A stretch of DNA of 64,000 nt from Pyrus communis (GCF_963583255.1 NC_084816.1:16169100-16233099); one strand, 5' to 3'; counted from the stretch's first letter, positions 22,639 through 36,417 are shown. Program-made: numbers and translations. Notes: generated by a model from the sequence alone, not told the origin.

Positions 22639-24991
22639 TCTTAATTAGTGACTTTTCAACTTAATTAGGTAGCTTTATAAGTTTTCAAATCTATCCGTTT
22701 ATATGCTTTCATAATACATATGAAGTTTCCGAGTAAAGTATAACATATTTCAATTTTCAATTTGCTGTGCGCAGAAATGGAACTGAACGCTTCGATATTT
22801 TGATCTTGCATCTGAAGCCAAGTGATTAAGAGAAAGATCTCATGGCAGGAATCATGGGCTTGATGAAGGTGAGGTTAATGAAGTGTGCTTTAGCACCAAG
22901 ATTGAGTTTTGTTATGACTTTTCTATAATCTAGATGCTGAAATACTTGGAGTTGGAATTAATAAAAATTGATTGAAACATGGATTTTTTATTAGATTGGT
23001 ATGGCTGACATAGTTAAGAAGTAGTTTAATGATTAGGGAATTTCTTTAACTGAACATATTTGTTTTCATGAGGTAGGTAGAATCCTCTGTAATTTCATTA
23101 ATTAGATTGAAATTTGGAGCCATGTCTGGATTCTTAAACTATGGTGGTTAATGTGCTTTTTAGGTATTTTTTCAAGTGGGGAAAAAGAGGTGGGTGTGGT
23201 ATTTATATTGTTATTCTCAGTCGGTATATAAGTATTTGAATGTGCAAAACATGGATACCATACAAGAAATGCAAGAATTGAAATTAGAAGGCATGAAGGC
23301 AGTTTGCAGAGGGTGGGTTCGGGGATGGTAAAACTTGCCTAGGTGGCGAGATTAATGGTGATGGTTTCGTGACCGTCTAGTTCGCCGTGAAAAATGGCGA
23401 CGGTGGTCACCTTGCTGTTTCTGTGCAGCGAGCACAGTATCGAGAGAAAGAGGTGAGGGAAATAGGGAGAGTGGTAGAGAGGGAGTGAGACATGAGGGTG
23501 GTGGCAAGGTGGTGCCTCGCCGGAGTGGCGAGTGAGGTGGTGATGGCTGCTCGAACGGGAGATTGATGGTGCACTGGAGAACTTGACTCCTCGCTCAGTC
23601 TGGTCTCTGGAGAAGAAAATTAAACAGAGCTGTGCATTCGCAGAGTTTGAAATGAGGGGTTTTAATCTTTGGCATGCTATTGTCTTTATTTAATATCTTC
23701 AGTCGGGGATTATTGCGATGTCTTTGACAATTGAAATGTGAATACATTATTGTGCTTAGAACACAAGTCAAAATTTTTTAAACTGCAACGAAAATCCATT
23801 ATCTAGACTTGAGTTTTTCTAAAATTGTTTTATAAATTACAGTGTAGTTAACAAAAGGAATAAACTTATGAAAAATGTTAGCTTAAGGTTGGATTCCGGG
23901 TAAATACGTGCTATCTCAGACGATGGAATTGCATCATGAGTTTCTATATTTTCCTGAACAAATTTAATGAAAATGTTTCCAACACCTAGGGGTTCAAAGA
24001 TATTCAACTAGAACTTTAATCTTCAGACTTTCTCGTTGTTGTAGTCTCTAATGGTTTAGTTAATCCTATTAGGCTATTGTTAGATCAATTAAAAGAGTGT
24101 TTTAGCCTATTGATAGTGTATTGTCTTATATACTTTCTCATTGTTAGATCAGTTGTGATTATGTGTAGTTCATGTTTCTGAATGTAAAATTATTCATACA
24201 ATCTCACTTTTGCATCTAATTAGTGAGGCAAAAAGAAAATTTTTAACATTTTAAATCCTAATTATCTCCATTTCAGCCAATGCATATTTTTTCCACCTAA
24301 GAGTCTTTGATGCATGTCCTTTTTTTTTGAAGTATTGAAACATACATTGTTCGAAATTTGTTGAGCACTTGAAACTTTAGAAGTTAAGTCTTTCATTCCT
24401 TCCTCCTCCACCTCTTCATCCTTGCTCCACCGCGAATCGAAACTAAAAGTTGCTCATCCAAATCAATTTCGGTTCACTCAAATCCTTAGAACCCTAAGAC
24501 CCAAATTTCTCCAGATCATTCCAAAATTCAACGGCAAACACAAAACCCAGATCCCTAAACTCACTCGATAACGTGTCAAAGGCTGGGCATCCAGTTCTCA
24601 CATGTGGCTCCCGTTGGATCCAGTATGCTTTTGCGTCTGCCAATCTACAGGTAAAGCTTAAATTTACATACAATTTTTTTTATTTTTCTTGATTGGAATT
24701 TGGGCTTTTTGTTCCTCCTTAATCCCAAAGTTCTGTAATTTATGCAACTTCGATCGAAAGACATGTTTTTAATTGCTGAAAATTGTTAACCCCAGTTTAG
24801 ATATTCATTTGCTCATTAAAATAGCGTTTTAGGTTCCGTAACCAAACCTCCTTGCTCCTCTTTTAACTCTAGAATCTTCAGAATATGTGTGGGTTTTGCT
24901 TTGAATTTGATAAACATCTCTGTGTTCGTGAGCTGATACAGTATTTGGGTACTAAGTTGAAATTTTGTTGGATAGGAACCCATAAACAAAT
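22639..24991. other. Duplicated non-coding DNA of block B
   Basis: Collinear with 48762-52290 in C apart from C-specific insertions. 24410-24653 resembles a leader exon ending CTACAG|GTAAAG, but no protein is recognised. 23330-23600 is G-rich with many stops. Confidence 0.5.
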
Positions 24992-25204
24992 ATGAGGAAG
25001 TATGTGAATCATCACTCAGCAAGGGTGATTGGTGATAGAAATTGGGTTATTTCATTCATTACTGGCTTTATCATATTCATTACCCTCTTTTTCTTGAAAG
25101 GGTTTTGGCTTTGGAAGGAGATGAGATCGGTGACAATGATCGGAGTTCGTCGCTGTGTGGATGATCCCAGTGTAGCGCTGGTTTTCAACTCTGGTGATTT
25201 GTAG
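24992..25204 (+). pseudogene. Short N-terminal membrane-anchor fragment, copy B (GT14-like)
   Basis: The frame begins MRKYVNHHSARVIGDRNWVI and continues into one hydrophobic segment (SFITGFIIFITLFFLKGFWL). Type II Golgi glycosyltransferases of family GT14 start with a similar MRKN.NSHSGR..GDRKW anchor, which is the basis of the call. The frame changes after WKEM compared with copy C, and no catalytic domain follows. It is a fragment, perhaps an N-terminal exon. Confidence 0.4.
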
Positions 25205-26529
25205 GGTTTTGGGGGCGTGAATTTTTGGGGATTTCGTTTGGATTTCTGGGTTGGCAATTGTCACCTCTATTCAACTTAAATTTATTTCCCATTTTTTGTT
25301 TCTCAAATTTGTTTGATGGAAAGATTGTTTTATCCTTTACTAAACAGTTGTTAGGATTAATAGTTTTGATTTCTTTTGAATTTATTTTGAAGCCCTGAAT
25401 TTTGCAAGGACAGTCTACCCTGTATGTACACCAGATGCTCCTTACATTTCAAATAAGGTAACTTCCCAAACACTGATGTTTTGCTTTTTTACTGGTATAT
25501 GTAATCCATTGAGTTATGTAACTTTACTAATATTCGTTTACTATGCAAGTTAAATTGTTATTTTTCGGTTTGTCAATAATTTTGTTTTTCTACTCTACAT
25601 CCTGGATTAAGAGGTTGCCATGTCAAGGAGTTCGAGTTTTGCTTAATAGATAACAGTTGTTTTTAAGCTTAGTCTGTAATCTGTATGGTGTTGATCATGT
25701 TAAGACCACCTTATACTTGGAAACAAATTTCTTTTTTAATTTAGAATCTGGTTTCCATGCGTTTTATTTTCATGTTGTTTTTGCTGGTTTGTTTAGTTGC
25801 TTCATTATACTTGTTCCTACTTTTCCTTCCGAGGACGTCGAAAACCTGTTTGTTGTGGTTTAGGAAAAAACAATTTCTGATTAGATACATTCTCTATGTG
25901 TCTTGAGGGTGCAAGTGTAGTTTTTTTTTCTTGTCTTTCCTCCATTATGAAGTTGCTCTCCTCATATTGTTCTGGTCATTTCATATTATCCCCTATGCTA
26001 CCACCATACATTATGTTAATGTTCCGTATGATTACAAGTTATGTACTTCATTCCTGACCAGTAAAACGCTCTGCCTTGGCTCAATCAACGTTTAGGCTCT
26101 TGACATAAACCTAAATGCAATCTATGTCATTGGGTATGGAGGATGTACTTCCTGCATATATTGGGATTGAACGTGCAACTATCATTTTATAGTTGGAATC
26201 TGTCTCATATGACCCTTTGGTTCTGGACGATTGATGGCTGTATGCACCTTGTCCATGTCACCAAGCCGTACTCGCCAAGTTTTAACTCCCCATTTCTTGT
26301 AGATGACAGCTCTCATTGAAGGAGAGTTCTCTCTACCCCAACTCCTTTTTTTTTTTTAATAACAAGGCTAATAATTGTTTCGTCCTTTTTAGGGTTTATG
26401 TTCTTTCCAAAATTAAAAGCTGAACAAACGGTACCTAATTCATGAAGGTTGATACGTTTCTTAGTATTTGACACTTTGTTGGTGTCTGGACGTTTACGGA
26501 CGTGTTTGATCCATGCCAGCGAAAACGGT
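25205..26529. other. Duplicated non-coding DNA between fragments, block B
   Basis: Contains a short exon-like piece (TVYPVCTPDAP, about 25410-25459, before GTAACT) also present in C. A deletion near 25702, at GATCATGT|TAAGACC, removes about 810 bp present in C that holds a beta-amylase exon. No other gene is recognised. Confidence 0.5.
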
Positions 26530-27803
26530 TGTTTTTTATGAAACAGGGACTCTGGCAGTTGGGAAACCCGTAGTAGTCAATGCGGTGCTCTTCTCCAATT
26601 ACTCAATGGAGGAGTTCTGTGCTATGTCTATTGTCACAGAGGTTGGTGCTTATGATTCAAATTTGTAAATGAAACGTTTATTTTGCATACTTGCATTAAA
26701 AAATTTGTGTTTGTACAGTTAAGTTACAGATGAGACAACTCTTTGTGACTATGCTATTGTAAATTTTTTTTGTCAATCATGCTAACATGCTTCTATTTGA
26801 GAAATATGTAGGTAAATGGTGATTGGTGAGGCTCATGCGGGAAAATAATGTCCAGGTTGGTCCTGAGGTTGACAAGTATGTTTCAGAACATGATAATCTG
26901 GCTTGAACGTGTGTGTTGGTTTCCATTGATGGAAAGATTGCTGGGTCTTTTGCTGTAACTGATCCGGTGAAGTCAGAGGCTGCACGAGTCATCTCTTATC
27001 TTCACTTGATAAACATTACAAGCATCGTGGTTACTGGTGATAACTGGGCTACAGCGGCAGCCAGTGCGATGGAGGTTGGCATTGATAAGGTGTCTGCTGA
27101 GATGGATCCACTAGGAAAACCTGATAGAATCAAAGAATTACAGTTACGATTATATAATAGTTACAGGGGTGGTGTGAGTGGATTACAATTACCCAGCTCC
27201 ACAAGTAATTTTGTTCTGGTTTTGAACGCAGATTGAGGATTACTAAATTATATTTCAAATGACTTATCTAGGGTAAAATAATGTCTTATAGAAATCTTCA
27301 AACTCATTTTTCTATGTTAAGTTTGTTTCTGACTTGATATGTGAGTTATCCATCTAACATAGTGTTTTCTGACTTGTTAAAGTGGATTTGGATGCAGATG
27401 AAACGAATGGCAGTGGCAATGATGGGAGATGGAATTAATGACTCTCCGGCTATGGTTGCAGGAGATGTTGGCATGGCAATTGGTGCTGGCACCAACGTAG
27501 CTATCTATAGAAGCTGCTTATAGTTCTGATGAAGAGCAACTTGGAAGATGTAGTTACAGCCATTGATCTCTCTAGAAGGACCATGTCTCGAATTTGATTG
27601 AATTATGTCTGGGCCCTGGGCTACAATATCCTCAGCATGCCGGTGGCGGCTGGAGTTTTGTTCCCTTTAACTGGAATTCGATTACCACCATGGCTTGCAG
27701 GTGCATGCCTGCTTCATCTCTAAGCGTGGTGTGTTCTCCCTTTCTGCAGTCATATAAGAAGCCTTTGCATATTCAGAGCATCTCCAATGGCAAGTCTGCA
27801 TGA
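26530..27803 (+). pseudogene. Copper P1B-ATPase (HMA5-like) remnant, copy B
   Basis: Three exon pieces are readable. 26530-26660 carries the phosphorylation loop as FYETGTLAVGKPVVV, where the invariant DKTGT has become YETGT. 26812-27143 carries the nucleotide-binding part (EVDKYVSEHDNLA, SFAVTDPVKSEAARVISYLH, VVTGDNWATAAASAMEVG). 27398-27803 carries [13 protein letters not shown] and the last membrane segments. Breaks: TGA in place of Arg in NLARTCVLV (CGA in copy C), and a 2-nt deletion after IEAA-equivalent codons shared with C. With the catalytic Asp gone it could not pump metal even if translated. Confidence 0.92.
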
Positions 27804-28605
27804 TAGTGTATGTACGTATCTGAACTAGTTTTCAACCTCTGGTTAGTACTTCCCTTCTTCGTTATTGCTGCAATGAATGTGTACATGCGATCGTGATTAA
27901 TAATTTAGAAGCATAAGACCGTAATTATTTGACAATTTGCGTATCATCTTTGCTTTGTTCTGTTCAGAAAAACTAATTAGCCAAGTTTAGATGATTTTCG
28001 AATCCGAAGAGTGTTCAACTAGAGCTTGATTATATGTAAACGTCGTTGAAAACGTTTCGTCCGGAAGAATGTAACTGTTATGTGTTTGGTCGCATTTGCA
28101 TTTGCAATTGAATCAAAATGTAGTCATCATTAAATATCAATCTTGAAATTTATGGTGTTGTTTGTTTTGAGGGTGAACTGAAGCCTAAAATTCCACATTT
28201 GGGCATTCTCCAGCTGTGCCCACAAAATGGACAGAACTCGTCGGCTAGCAGCACCAATTACCAAATATCACCCCCACAGACCAAAACATCCTTATCACTG
28301 ATTGCGCACTTCCAAGTTGCAGTTGGTAGGTGTTACGGCGTACGTCACCTTCAAGCTATCAGCAAAAAATGAATGGTGCGTGTTTGATATGTTCAAAAAT
28401 CCAAATCACACGTCTTCGTTCGACTAGTCTAAGTCTCCCACCTTGACGTAGAAGCCGGGCAAGTCTAAGTCGTTCACAAGTCTTGGTAACACCTACTTGC
28501 TTCCCTATTTATGTGAATGTAATGAGTTCTAGTTTTTGATCGAATTTAAACCGAAAGACGAAAACTACTACAATTAAGGAGAGAAGTCGTTTCCTACTAT
28601 CAAAA
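27804..28605. promoter_or_regulatory. Upstream region of receptor kinase copy B
   Basis: Conserved with 55833-56400 plus 57884-58243 in block C. The first 270 bp is the ATPase 3' flank, and the rest (CCACATTTGGGCA, GTCGGCTAGCAGCACC, CTTCGTTCGACTAGTCTAAG) should hold the receptor-kinase promoter. I see no clear TATA box that I would defend. The ATG at 28606 follows TCAAAA. Confidence 0.45.
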
Positions 28606-31600
28606 ATGTTGTCAATGATACACTGCTTGTGTTATATCAATATGATGATTATGGCTAATTACTTAACTGCAGGTGCATCAGCAATATCTCATACCAATTT
28701 CAGCACAGATCAGTCTTCGCTTCTTACTCTCAAGGCTCACATCACTAGTGATCCTCAAAACATCTTGACCGCCAACTGGTCGTCTGCCTCCAATTTCGAC
28801 ATTTGCAACTGGGTTGGCGTTAGCTGTGGTGCTGGCCACCATAGAGTCACGGCGTTAAATCTCTCGCACATGGGTCTTGCCGGAGTTATTCCTCCGCATC
28901 TAGGCAACCTCTCATTTCTCGTTGAGTTGGGCCTTAAGAATAATAGCTTTCATGGTCCCCTACCGCAAGAACTATCTCGTTTGCGCCGGTTGAAGGCGAT
29001 TAACTTTGGAAACAACAGCTTTATGGGAACCATTCCTTCGTGGTTTGGGTCCTTTCCTAAACTTCAAACCATCAAATTGTACGGTAATGGCTTCTCTGGT
29101 TTCATACCCGCTGCTATCTTCAACTTATCTGGACTCGAAATAATTAATCTGAGAAGGAACCAACTATCAGGTACGTACGTACCACCATTACCAACCACCT
29201 AGGAATATAAATTAATGTTGCTTGCTTCATGATTACATTTTAACAACTTTGTTTCATTTTAACATCTATATATAAGATGTATAACAATCATCTCGTTTGT
29301 TTTTTTTTACCTTCCTTTTTGTTGGAATGCATGCACATATTTAACAGGTAGCATACCCAGAGAAATCGGCAACTTAACAATGGTGAAGGGCATATACCTT
29401 GACGACAACAAGTTTGAAGGTAGACTGTATGACTTAGGTTTTATTACATCTATAGCAGGGATCTCGTTCCACTTTAGCAAAAAGTGAGATGAGAGAACTA
29501 TCGTAGGATCATATATTTACTGTGTAAGACCCTCGTATTCGGGAGCAAAAAAGAGGCCCTATATAGTGAGTACATGGTCCTTATAATGTTATCCCCCTTT
29601 TGCTACAGTACAACGGGATTTCTACTAATAAGCTGCTCCTATGTCTATACATGATTTTAATATATATACGGATTTATTTTATAGAACTTCCGAACGAGAT
29701 AGGCAGTTTAGGTCAGCTGGAGGAGTTGTTTGTGCAAGACAATGCCCTAAAAGGCTCTGCTTTTGTGCCTGTCCTCAACATATCTTCTTTGACTACTTTG
29801 GCTCTATTTGGAAACAACATGAGTGGCAATCTTCCGGACAATATATGTGAGCATCTTCCGAGTATTCGAATATTTAATTTGGGTCGAAACCAGTTTGACG
29901 GTCTTATTCCCTCCAAACTGTGGCAATGCAAAGAGCTTCGTGAACTGAATTTAGAAGATAACAATTTCCGTGGAAGCATACCGAAAAGTCTTGGCAATTT
30001 GACCTACTTAACCGAGATTTATCTTGATAGCAATAATTTAACAGGTAGTAAATTTAGGACTGTTTGATAATCATTTTGCTTTTAGTTTTTAGTTAAACTG
30101 AAGTTAAAAATTTAATGCAAACGTGCTGAAATTGTGACAGGTACAATACCAGATGAGATTGGTGATCTTCTACAGTTAGAGGAGTTGTATCTGGGTATTA
30201 ATAATCTCAGTGGCGTCATCCCATCCAAACTCTTCAATCTCTCCATGATAAGAATAATATCGTTTCCTTTTAATCAGCTCTCAGGTAGCCTCCCAGCAAA
30301 CATCGGTCTTAACGTTCCAAACCTAGAATTCCTTTTTGTAGAAAGAAATAACCTCGTGGCTGGACTACTCCCTAACCTCTCCAATGCTTCCAAGCTCAAG
30401 CAGCTAGACATGGGCCAAAACTCATTTACCGGGTTTCTTCCTAGCACGCTCTGTTCCTTGAAAAACCTCGAGTACCTTGACTTGTACTCGAATAATTTGA
30501 CAATTGATGCTTCTACTCCACAAGCAGTAAGCCCTCTCTCTTGCTTGTTTAATCTTAGAAATTTGACAGCATTGTTCTTGTCAAATAATCCACTAAACAC
30601 CACGATTCCAGCTTCTGGCAGGAATCTCTCTATGTCACTCCTATATGTTGGTTTAAGAAATTCCAACATCAGGGGTAACATTCCAGTTGATATTGGCAAC
30701 TTGAGCAGCTTGATATTATTTAACCTGGGAAACAATCAGTTGAGGGGAGCAATTCCAACTTCAATACAAAGGCTACAAAATCTCCAAGGTTTGTATTTGT
30801 ATAATAACGAACTACGAGGACATATCCCGGATGAACTCTGTCAACTAGACAACCTAGCCGAGTTAAGTTTGGGTGGTAATCGTCTATTTGGTTCTATTCC
30901 TTCCTGCTTGGGTACTTTGGCAGTAGCTCTAAGAGGTCTATTTTTAGGGTCCAATTCGTTAACTTCTAAAGTACCATCTTCCTTGTGGGAACTCAAGTAT
31001 ATATTGCACCTAAACTTGTCATCCAATTATCTAGTTGGACCACTCTCGGAAGACATCGGAAAGTTGAAAGATGTGCTGAATATGGACTTGTCAAATAACC
31101 ATTTCTCCGGAAACATTCCCAGTAGCATTGGTGGTCTTCAAAATATGATTAATCTGTCCTTGGCAAACAATTATTTAGAAGGCCCTATTCCCAATTCATT
31201 TAAAACCGTGCTAAGCCTAGAATTCTTGGATTTGTCCAAAAACAATCTATCTGGAGAGATCCCAAAGTCATTGGAAGCACTCTTGTATCTCAAGCATCTG
31301 AATTTGTCTTTCAACAAACTCCAAGGAGAAATTCCAACCGGTGGGCCTTTCGGAAACTTCTCTGTTGATTCATTTGTATCAAACGGTGCACTCTGTGGTG
31401 CTTCCCGACTCCACGTTCCATTGTGCAAATATAAAACAGAAGTTAAGCCCAATTGGAGGAAAGCTAAATGTATCATCTCAGGGGTCATGTCAGTAATACT
31501 GCTAGCGGCTGCTGCATTGATTCTGATACTATGTAGGAAAAGGAATGTTGAAGTTGTAAGAGAAACTGCCTTGCTACATCAAGTTCTTTGGAGAAGAGTT

Positions 31601-32608
31601 TCGCGCCTAGAACTTGTAAAGGCGACAAATGGACTTCACGAGAGTAACTTACTAGGCACAGGGGGGTTTAGCTCAGTATACAGAGGAACACTGTCAGACA
31701 GGATACATATCGCCGTCAAGGTTTTCAATTTACAGCTAGAAGGGGCATTCAAGAGTTTTGATAAGGAATGTGAAATGCTAAGCAATATCCGTCATCGGAA
31801 TCTTATTAAAATCATAAGTTATTGCGATGAACTTGATTTCAAAGCCTTGGTACTTCAATTGATGCCTAATGGAAGCCTCGAACAGTGGTTGTATTCTCCA
31901 AAACGCTCCATGAATATCCTACAAAGGTTGGACATAATGAAAGATGTTGCATCGGCACTAGAATATCTTCATCATGGTTACTCGATACCTATCGTTCATT
32001 GTGATGTGAAACCAAGCAATATACTACTAGATGATCATATGGTTGCACATGTTGCTGATTTTGGCATTGCAAGACTCGTCAGCGGTGGAGATTCGATGAC
32101 AGAAACCATGACCCTAGCCACAGTTGGATATATGGCTCCAGGTGATGTATTTTTTCAATTTTGTATATGTTGGTCTTATTAGGAGTTATAATTTCCTTTT
32201 TATCATATATAACTAAATTAACATACAAATTTTGCAGAGTTCGGGATCGAAGGAAGCATTTCGATGAGTGGGGATGTGTATAGTTTTGGTATTGTACTCA
32301 TAGAGACATTCACAAAAAGGAAGCCAACGGATGAGATGTTTGTTGGGGAAATGAATTTAAAGCAATGGATTGCAGATTCATTATTTCTAGATGCTGCTAT
32401 AGATGAAGTTGTGGATGCCGATATACTTGGGACAGAGGAAGATGATGATTTCGTGAGCAGGAGGGATTGCTTATCATCCGTTATGAGATTAGCTTTAGCT
32501 TGCACTGCAGCATTGCCGAGAGAGAGAATTAACATGAAAGATGCTGCAATCACACTCACCAAAATCAAGACGAGGTATTTGAAGGACTGTGAAGGAGTGA
32601 ACTCTTAG
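28606..32608 (+). CDS. LRR receptor-like kinase, subfamily XII, copy B (intact, 5 exons)
   Basis: Exons 28606-29170, 29348-29419, 29685-30044, 30141-32141 and 32238-32608 join in phase to 3369 nt (1122 aa), all introns GT-AG. Order: signal peptide (about 1-28), LRRNT (DQSSLLTLKAHITSDP, CNWVGVSC), about 24 LRRs of 24 residues (exons 2 and 3 are 1 and 5 repeat lengths), a transmembrane segment near 776-796 (VMSVILLAAAALILIL), and a kinase of about 830-1110 with AVKVF, HCDVKPSN, DFGIARL and, across the last junction, MAPEFG. HCD instead of HRD marks the non-RD class used in pathogen sensing (Xa21, FLS2, EFR). The P-loop is GTGGFSSVY, with Ser replacing a conserved Gly. It would sit in the plasma membrane; the ligand is unknown. 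Confidence 0.93.
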
Positions 32609-34145
32609 TTCTTTTTGTTCTCTATATTTTCGGATCCATTTTCTTATTGTTGTTTTCTATCTGCAAAGCCTACATTAGTTTCGTATGGTGACGGATATGA
32701 CAGTATGTGGATATTCCTTAAATTGAAATGTTGTACCTGTATTTGACTAGGCAATGTGACCAGTAGTACCAAGATTGCAATTCCAATTATTCTTCTCATA
32801 GTTTGATGGTAAAGCATTTAGTTTCTATGGCCAACCAAATCCGTTTCAAAAATTTACATTTCCAGGTCAAGAACACCTGTCATGGAAACACAAAGTTATT
32901 TCAGTCAATATATCAAGAAGTGACAAACTTCTAAACTTCTACACATGCCCTTGACAAAAAATTATAGGGCAATGAGGCTGCTACTCTAGATCAATAAATT
33001 TACTATTTAAGTTGGGATTTTTGGCTGCTTCACCAATTTGTGCTCATCTTTTTAACAAAAGGAACGAAATTACTCTAATTTTCAGCCCTAAATATATTAT
33101 CATTCATTCTGAAATATGTAAATGATCTTACAGCTTCGGCCTGGGAATGGTAATAGTTAGTATGTATTTGCATAAACCAACGTGCAAGAGAAAAGCAGAC
33201 GCGTGAACACGCAACACACAATGGGCAAAAGAAGAAGCCATGTGTTTCTAGTTATAAGACATTTGCAATATCCAATATATGTCTAATAGAAATAAATGGT
33301 AGCTGAAATTTGCTTTTGTTCTTGAGGAAAGGAAGAACTTACCCTGTCAAATCCTTCATTGGTATTTCTCCTAATCAAATGTACCCTTTTCTTTGAAACA
33401 CTCCATATCTGGTGCAAATCGAATCATGTTAGACTACATTGGAATTGTATAATATGATATATACCCAATAAACAAAGCATAAGGCAGACATTTTATTGAA
33501 GAAACTAATTGACTGATAGAATTGTAGACAACAGAAGCCACCACTAGGCACTACCACCACCCACCGGTGTAAATGGACAAACCATGCCAATCTAAAGTAG
33601 TACGACACTATTATACGGATGCAATTCTATTTTTGTTGTTTAGTAATATCAAATTATCAATTGTATTCCAAACTTCAATAAAACAGAAAAATGGTTATTG
33701 ATCAACTTGTCATATGTTTCTTCTTTAATATCTGGGCAAGACAACCCAATTAAAACTAAAGATTTACTTCAGAATGAATTATAAGATACTAAAAGAAGCC
33801 TAAAAAACAGATAAAAAATACCCAATATCTGTAATACTGAAAAAGCTCATATTGGCCCGTTCCAAGCCCATGTTGAACCTAGAGGCCCTGCATGACCTGC
33901 TGTGACAAGCACAGCTGCATGGGTTAGTCCTACCTAACTTAAAAGCTTGAATTATACAGATAAAATTTCTAAAGTAAGTTAAAAAAAAGTACCAACAAAG
34001 CAATAAGCTAAGGAAGCGTTATTAATTAACAGGCCTCGTACCTGTTGGAGTAATCCTTTTGGATTGTACCTGTTGGAGTAATCCTTCTGAACTGCAAAGA
34101 TAGGATGCTGGGTTATCACCATCCATCATTGCTAAGCTGCTGCAA
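32609..34145. other. 3' flank of receptor kinase B and B-specific sequence
   Basis: 32609-33114 parallels 62631-63120. From about 33115 to 34415 the sequence is absent in block C. Apart from the MITE at 34155 no gene or named repeat is recognised in it. It may be original DNA deleted from C rather than an insertion. Confidence 0.5.
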
Positions 34146-34154
34146 TAAAATATT

Positions 34155-34308
34155 GGGAACTTTAACGAAAAGCTCCCGGTACTGTTCACTTTAAGGAAAA
34201 ACCACATTTTTACACTAAAAAGTCAATTCTGGTACTATTCACTTTACCCTTTATTTTGTCCTTATCATTAAAACTCAAAGTTTTCAATCATTTTTCATTG
34301 GTTTTCCT
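34155..34308 (+). mobile_element. MULE-like MITE, second family member
   Basis: The 154-bp element starts GGGAACTTTAACGAAAAG and ends GGTTTTCCT, flanked by TAAAATATT (34146-34154 and 34309-34317). It is the same family as 13029-13189 in reverse orientation, sharing the internal TTTTTACACTAAAAAGT. The independent 9-bp duplication fixes the element's ends. Confidence 0.88.
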
Positions 34309-36417
34309 TAAAATATTTAGTACGTGAACATGGTAGAATAGATACATTTGAAATCAAGTGAATGTGTAAGCAACCCTAATTATCAGGTAGACAATGAACA
34401 AAATTCCAGTCAGAACCTTAAAACTTGGAATCTTACGAAACATGCAAAGCAGCTCCATGACGAGACAAAATGGAAGCAACATGATCATAACCATCTCTAA
34501 GAGCACTGTTGTAGTATCAAGCTATCAATTCAGCAGGGTGTGCTCTCGTCTGGTACCACCAATTTTAGCTGCCAATAGAATAGAAGTTTGCTTCTATTCT
34601 TGATATTTCTTCAGAATGTTAGCTGCCTTTGCAAGAATATCATCTGCATGATGGAGCAACCAACCACTGTACCATCCCTACTACAAGTCAAGCCACTGTC
34701 AGATCTCCTAAGCTCCACATTGTTTTCCAATAAGTTTAATTATGTTATGCCAAGTATTGCATGATAAAGAGCCATACATGATTTAAATTTTCACTTATAC
34801 ATCCATAATTGTCCTTAGTTTACTAACCAGTACATCCTATGATGATTTTGTTTTTTTCTTTCCAGAAGACAAGCATCAATGCATTTCATTCTTAATCAAA
34901 TTGCATCTAACTTAGTGCAGTTTCTTAAGAACCCATTCCATTGTCATGACTTCATATTAAATCATTAAAACATATCTACTTTTAATCATGTTGCGTAAGA
35001 GTATTTAAGACTCCTCAAGCAAACAGTCTGCAAGTATAACCCCTAGAAGCAAATAGAGTTAGTTATAAGAAAAGTTCCACTAATGATTTAAAATATATAT
35101 TGCAGGCCCATATTGTTTACAGGCACCTACACAGAAGTGTTTCCTGGCTAAAGAAACAATGTGGTAGTTCGAGGATGAAATACAAACAATGATTTCGTGC
35201 AATTTACACTAGGCTTCAGTTATGCAGAAATTTTTCATGGGAAATAATAAAGCAAGCTGCTTCAATCAGTTTCATACAAGGAAAAAACACCCATAATCAG
35301 AAAGAATGCTTTCCTCTCCTTCTTCAAAGAATGGAACTTCAGATGGGAGACTGTTGTAATAGCCAGCATTTTGTGGTCCATTCTCTCCCCACTGAGGCTT
35401 TCCTTCCTCGCGTGCAGCCATCTTTAGGTCGCCCATCCTAGAATAAGCAAAGCTGTAAATAGGAAAAGTTCAATAGCAACCAAATTTCTATCACAGGAAT
35501 GAAAGATTTTTAGCATACATGCACTTGTCATAGCACTGGAATTCACCGATTCCAGGAAACTTCCATTTACCTTCACCAAAAGGATGTGCAAGATATCTGT
35601 GTGAGCAATGTAACAATGTTGCATAAGAAATCATTGGACTGGCTTCATACTTGTGGTTCTAGTGTAACAGTAACATACTTAAGTCCACCAGAAGGACCAA
35701 GACCAACACTAATTTCTTCTATCACAACTCCAATTAAGGATTCAAATTTCTTAGCAAAACTTGACAAGAAATCTTCATAACATTGGAGAGCAATCCGGCC
35801 GCAAAAGAGAGGAACATGGTCAATTCTGAGTGTAAAATAATCATCATTGGAAAATCCATTTTTGTCTCGATAATATATATGCTTATTCTGATCACCAATC
35901 TGGGAGGAAAGAAAAACAGAAGAGGTCCACTTCTTTATCTAAATTCAGGATTCAAACTGATGGGCATGTAATGAAGGCCAAACTATCGTTTTTCTGTTAC
36001 ATCCCTTTGCAAAGATAAACTTTTTATGCACATCAAAGCTAAAATCAAGTATGGTAATGGGGAACATAGGACCATAGCATGTTGCAGAGCAGGATACTGA
36101 AGAAAAGTTGATACCATCTCTAGTCATCCAAATGGGTTATGTTTCTTATTTTGTCACAACAGAGTATGACTGGGTAAATTAAGCATTCCAGTACAGCCAT
36201 GTGCACTTTACCAATAAAAGGCCAAACAGTCAAATGGGATTTCAAAATTGCAGAGAAAACAAACCTTTATGATCCAAAGCAGAAGAGTTACACTCCATTT
36301 TCTGCTAGAAGAAGTTTTAACATTTGAGTGAAAAGACAAGGCACCATGCAACTTCAAACCTGAGTCAGAAATCAGTTTGAAAGGCCCTTCATATAGAGAC
36401 CAATCATATGTAAGAGG

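Larger units (their letters stand above)
20166..35240 (+). repeat. Segmental duplication, block B
   Basis: From about GTTATACTGTTGG the sequence parallels block C (47612 to the window end) at high identity, introns included. It has the same gene-fragment order and the same intact receptor kinase. Differences are mostly discrete insertions or deletions: a 1342-bp element at 20681, loss of the beta-amylase exon present in C, and about 1.3 kb at 33115-34415 that C lacks. The real end lies beyond 35240, because C runs out of the window there. Confidence 0.9.
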
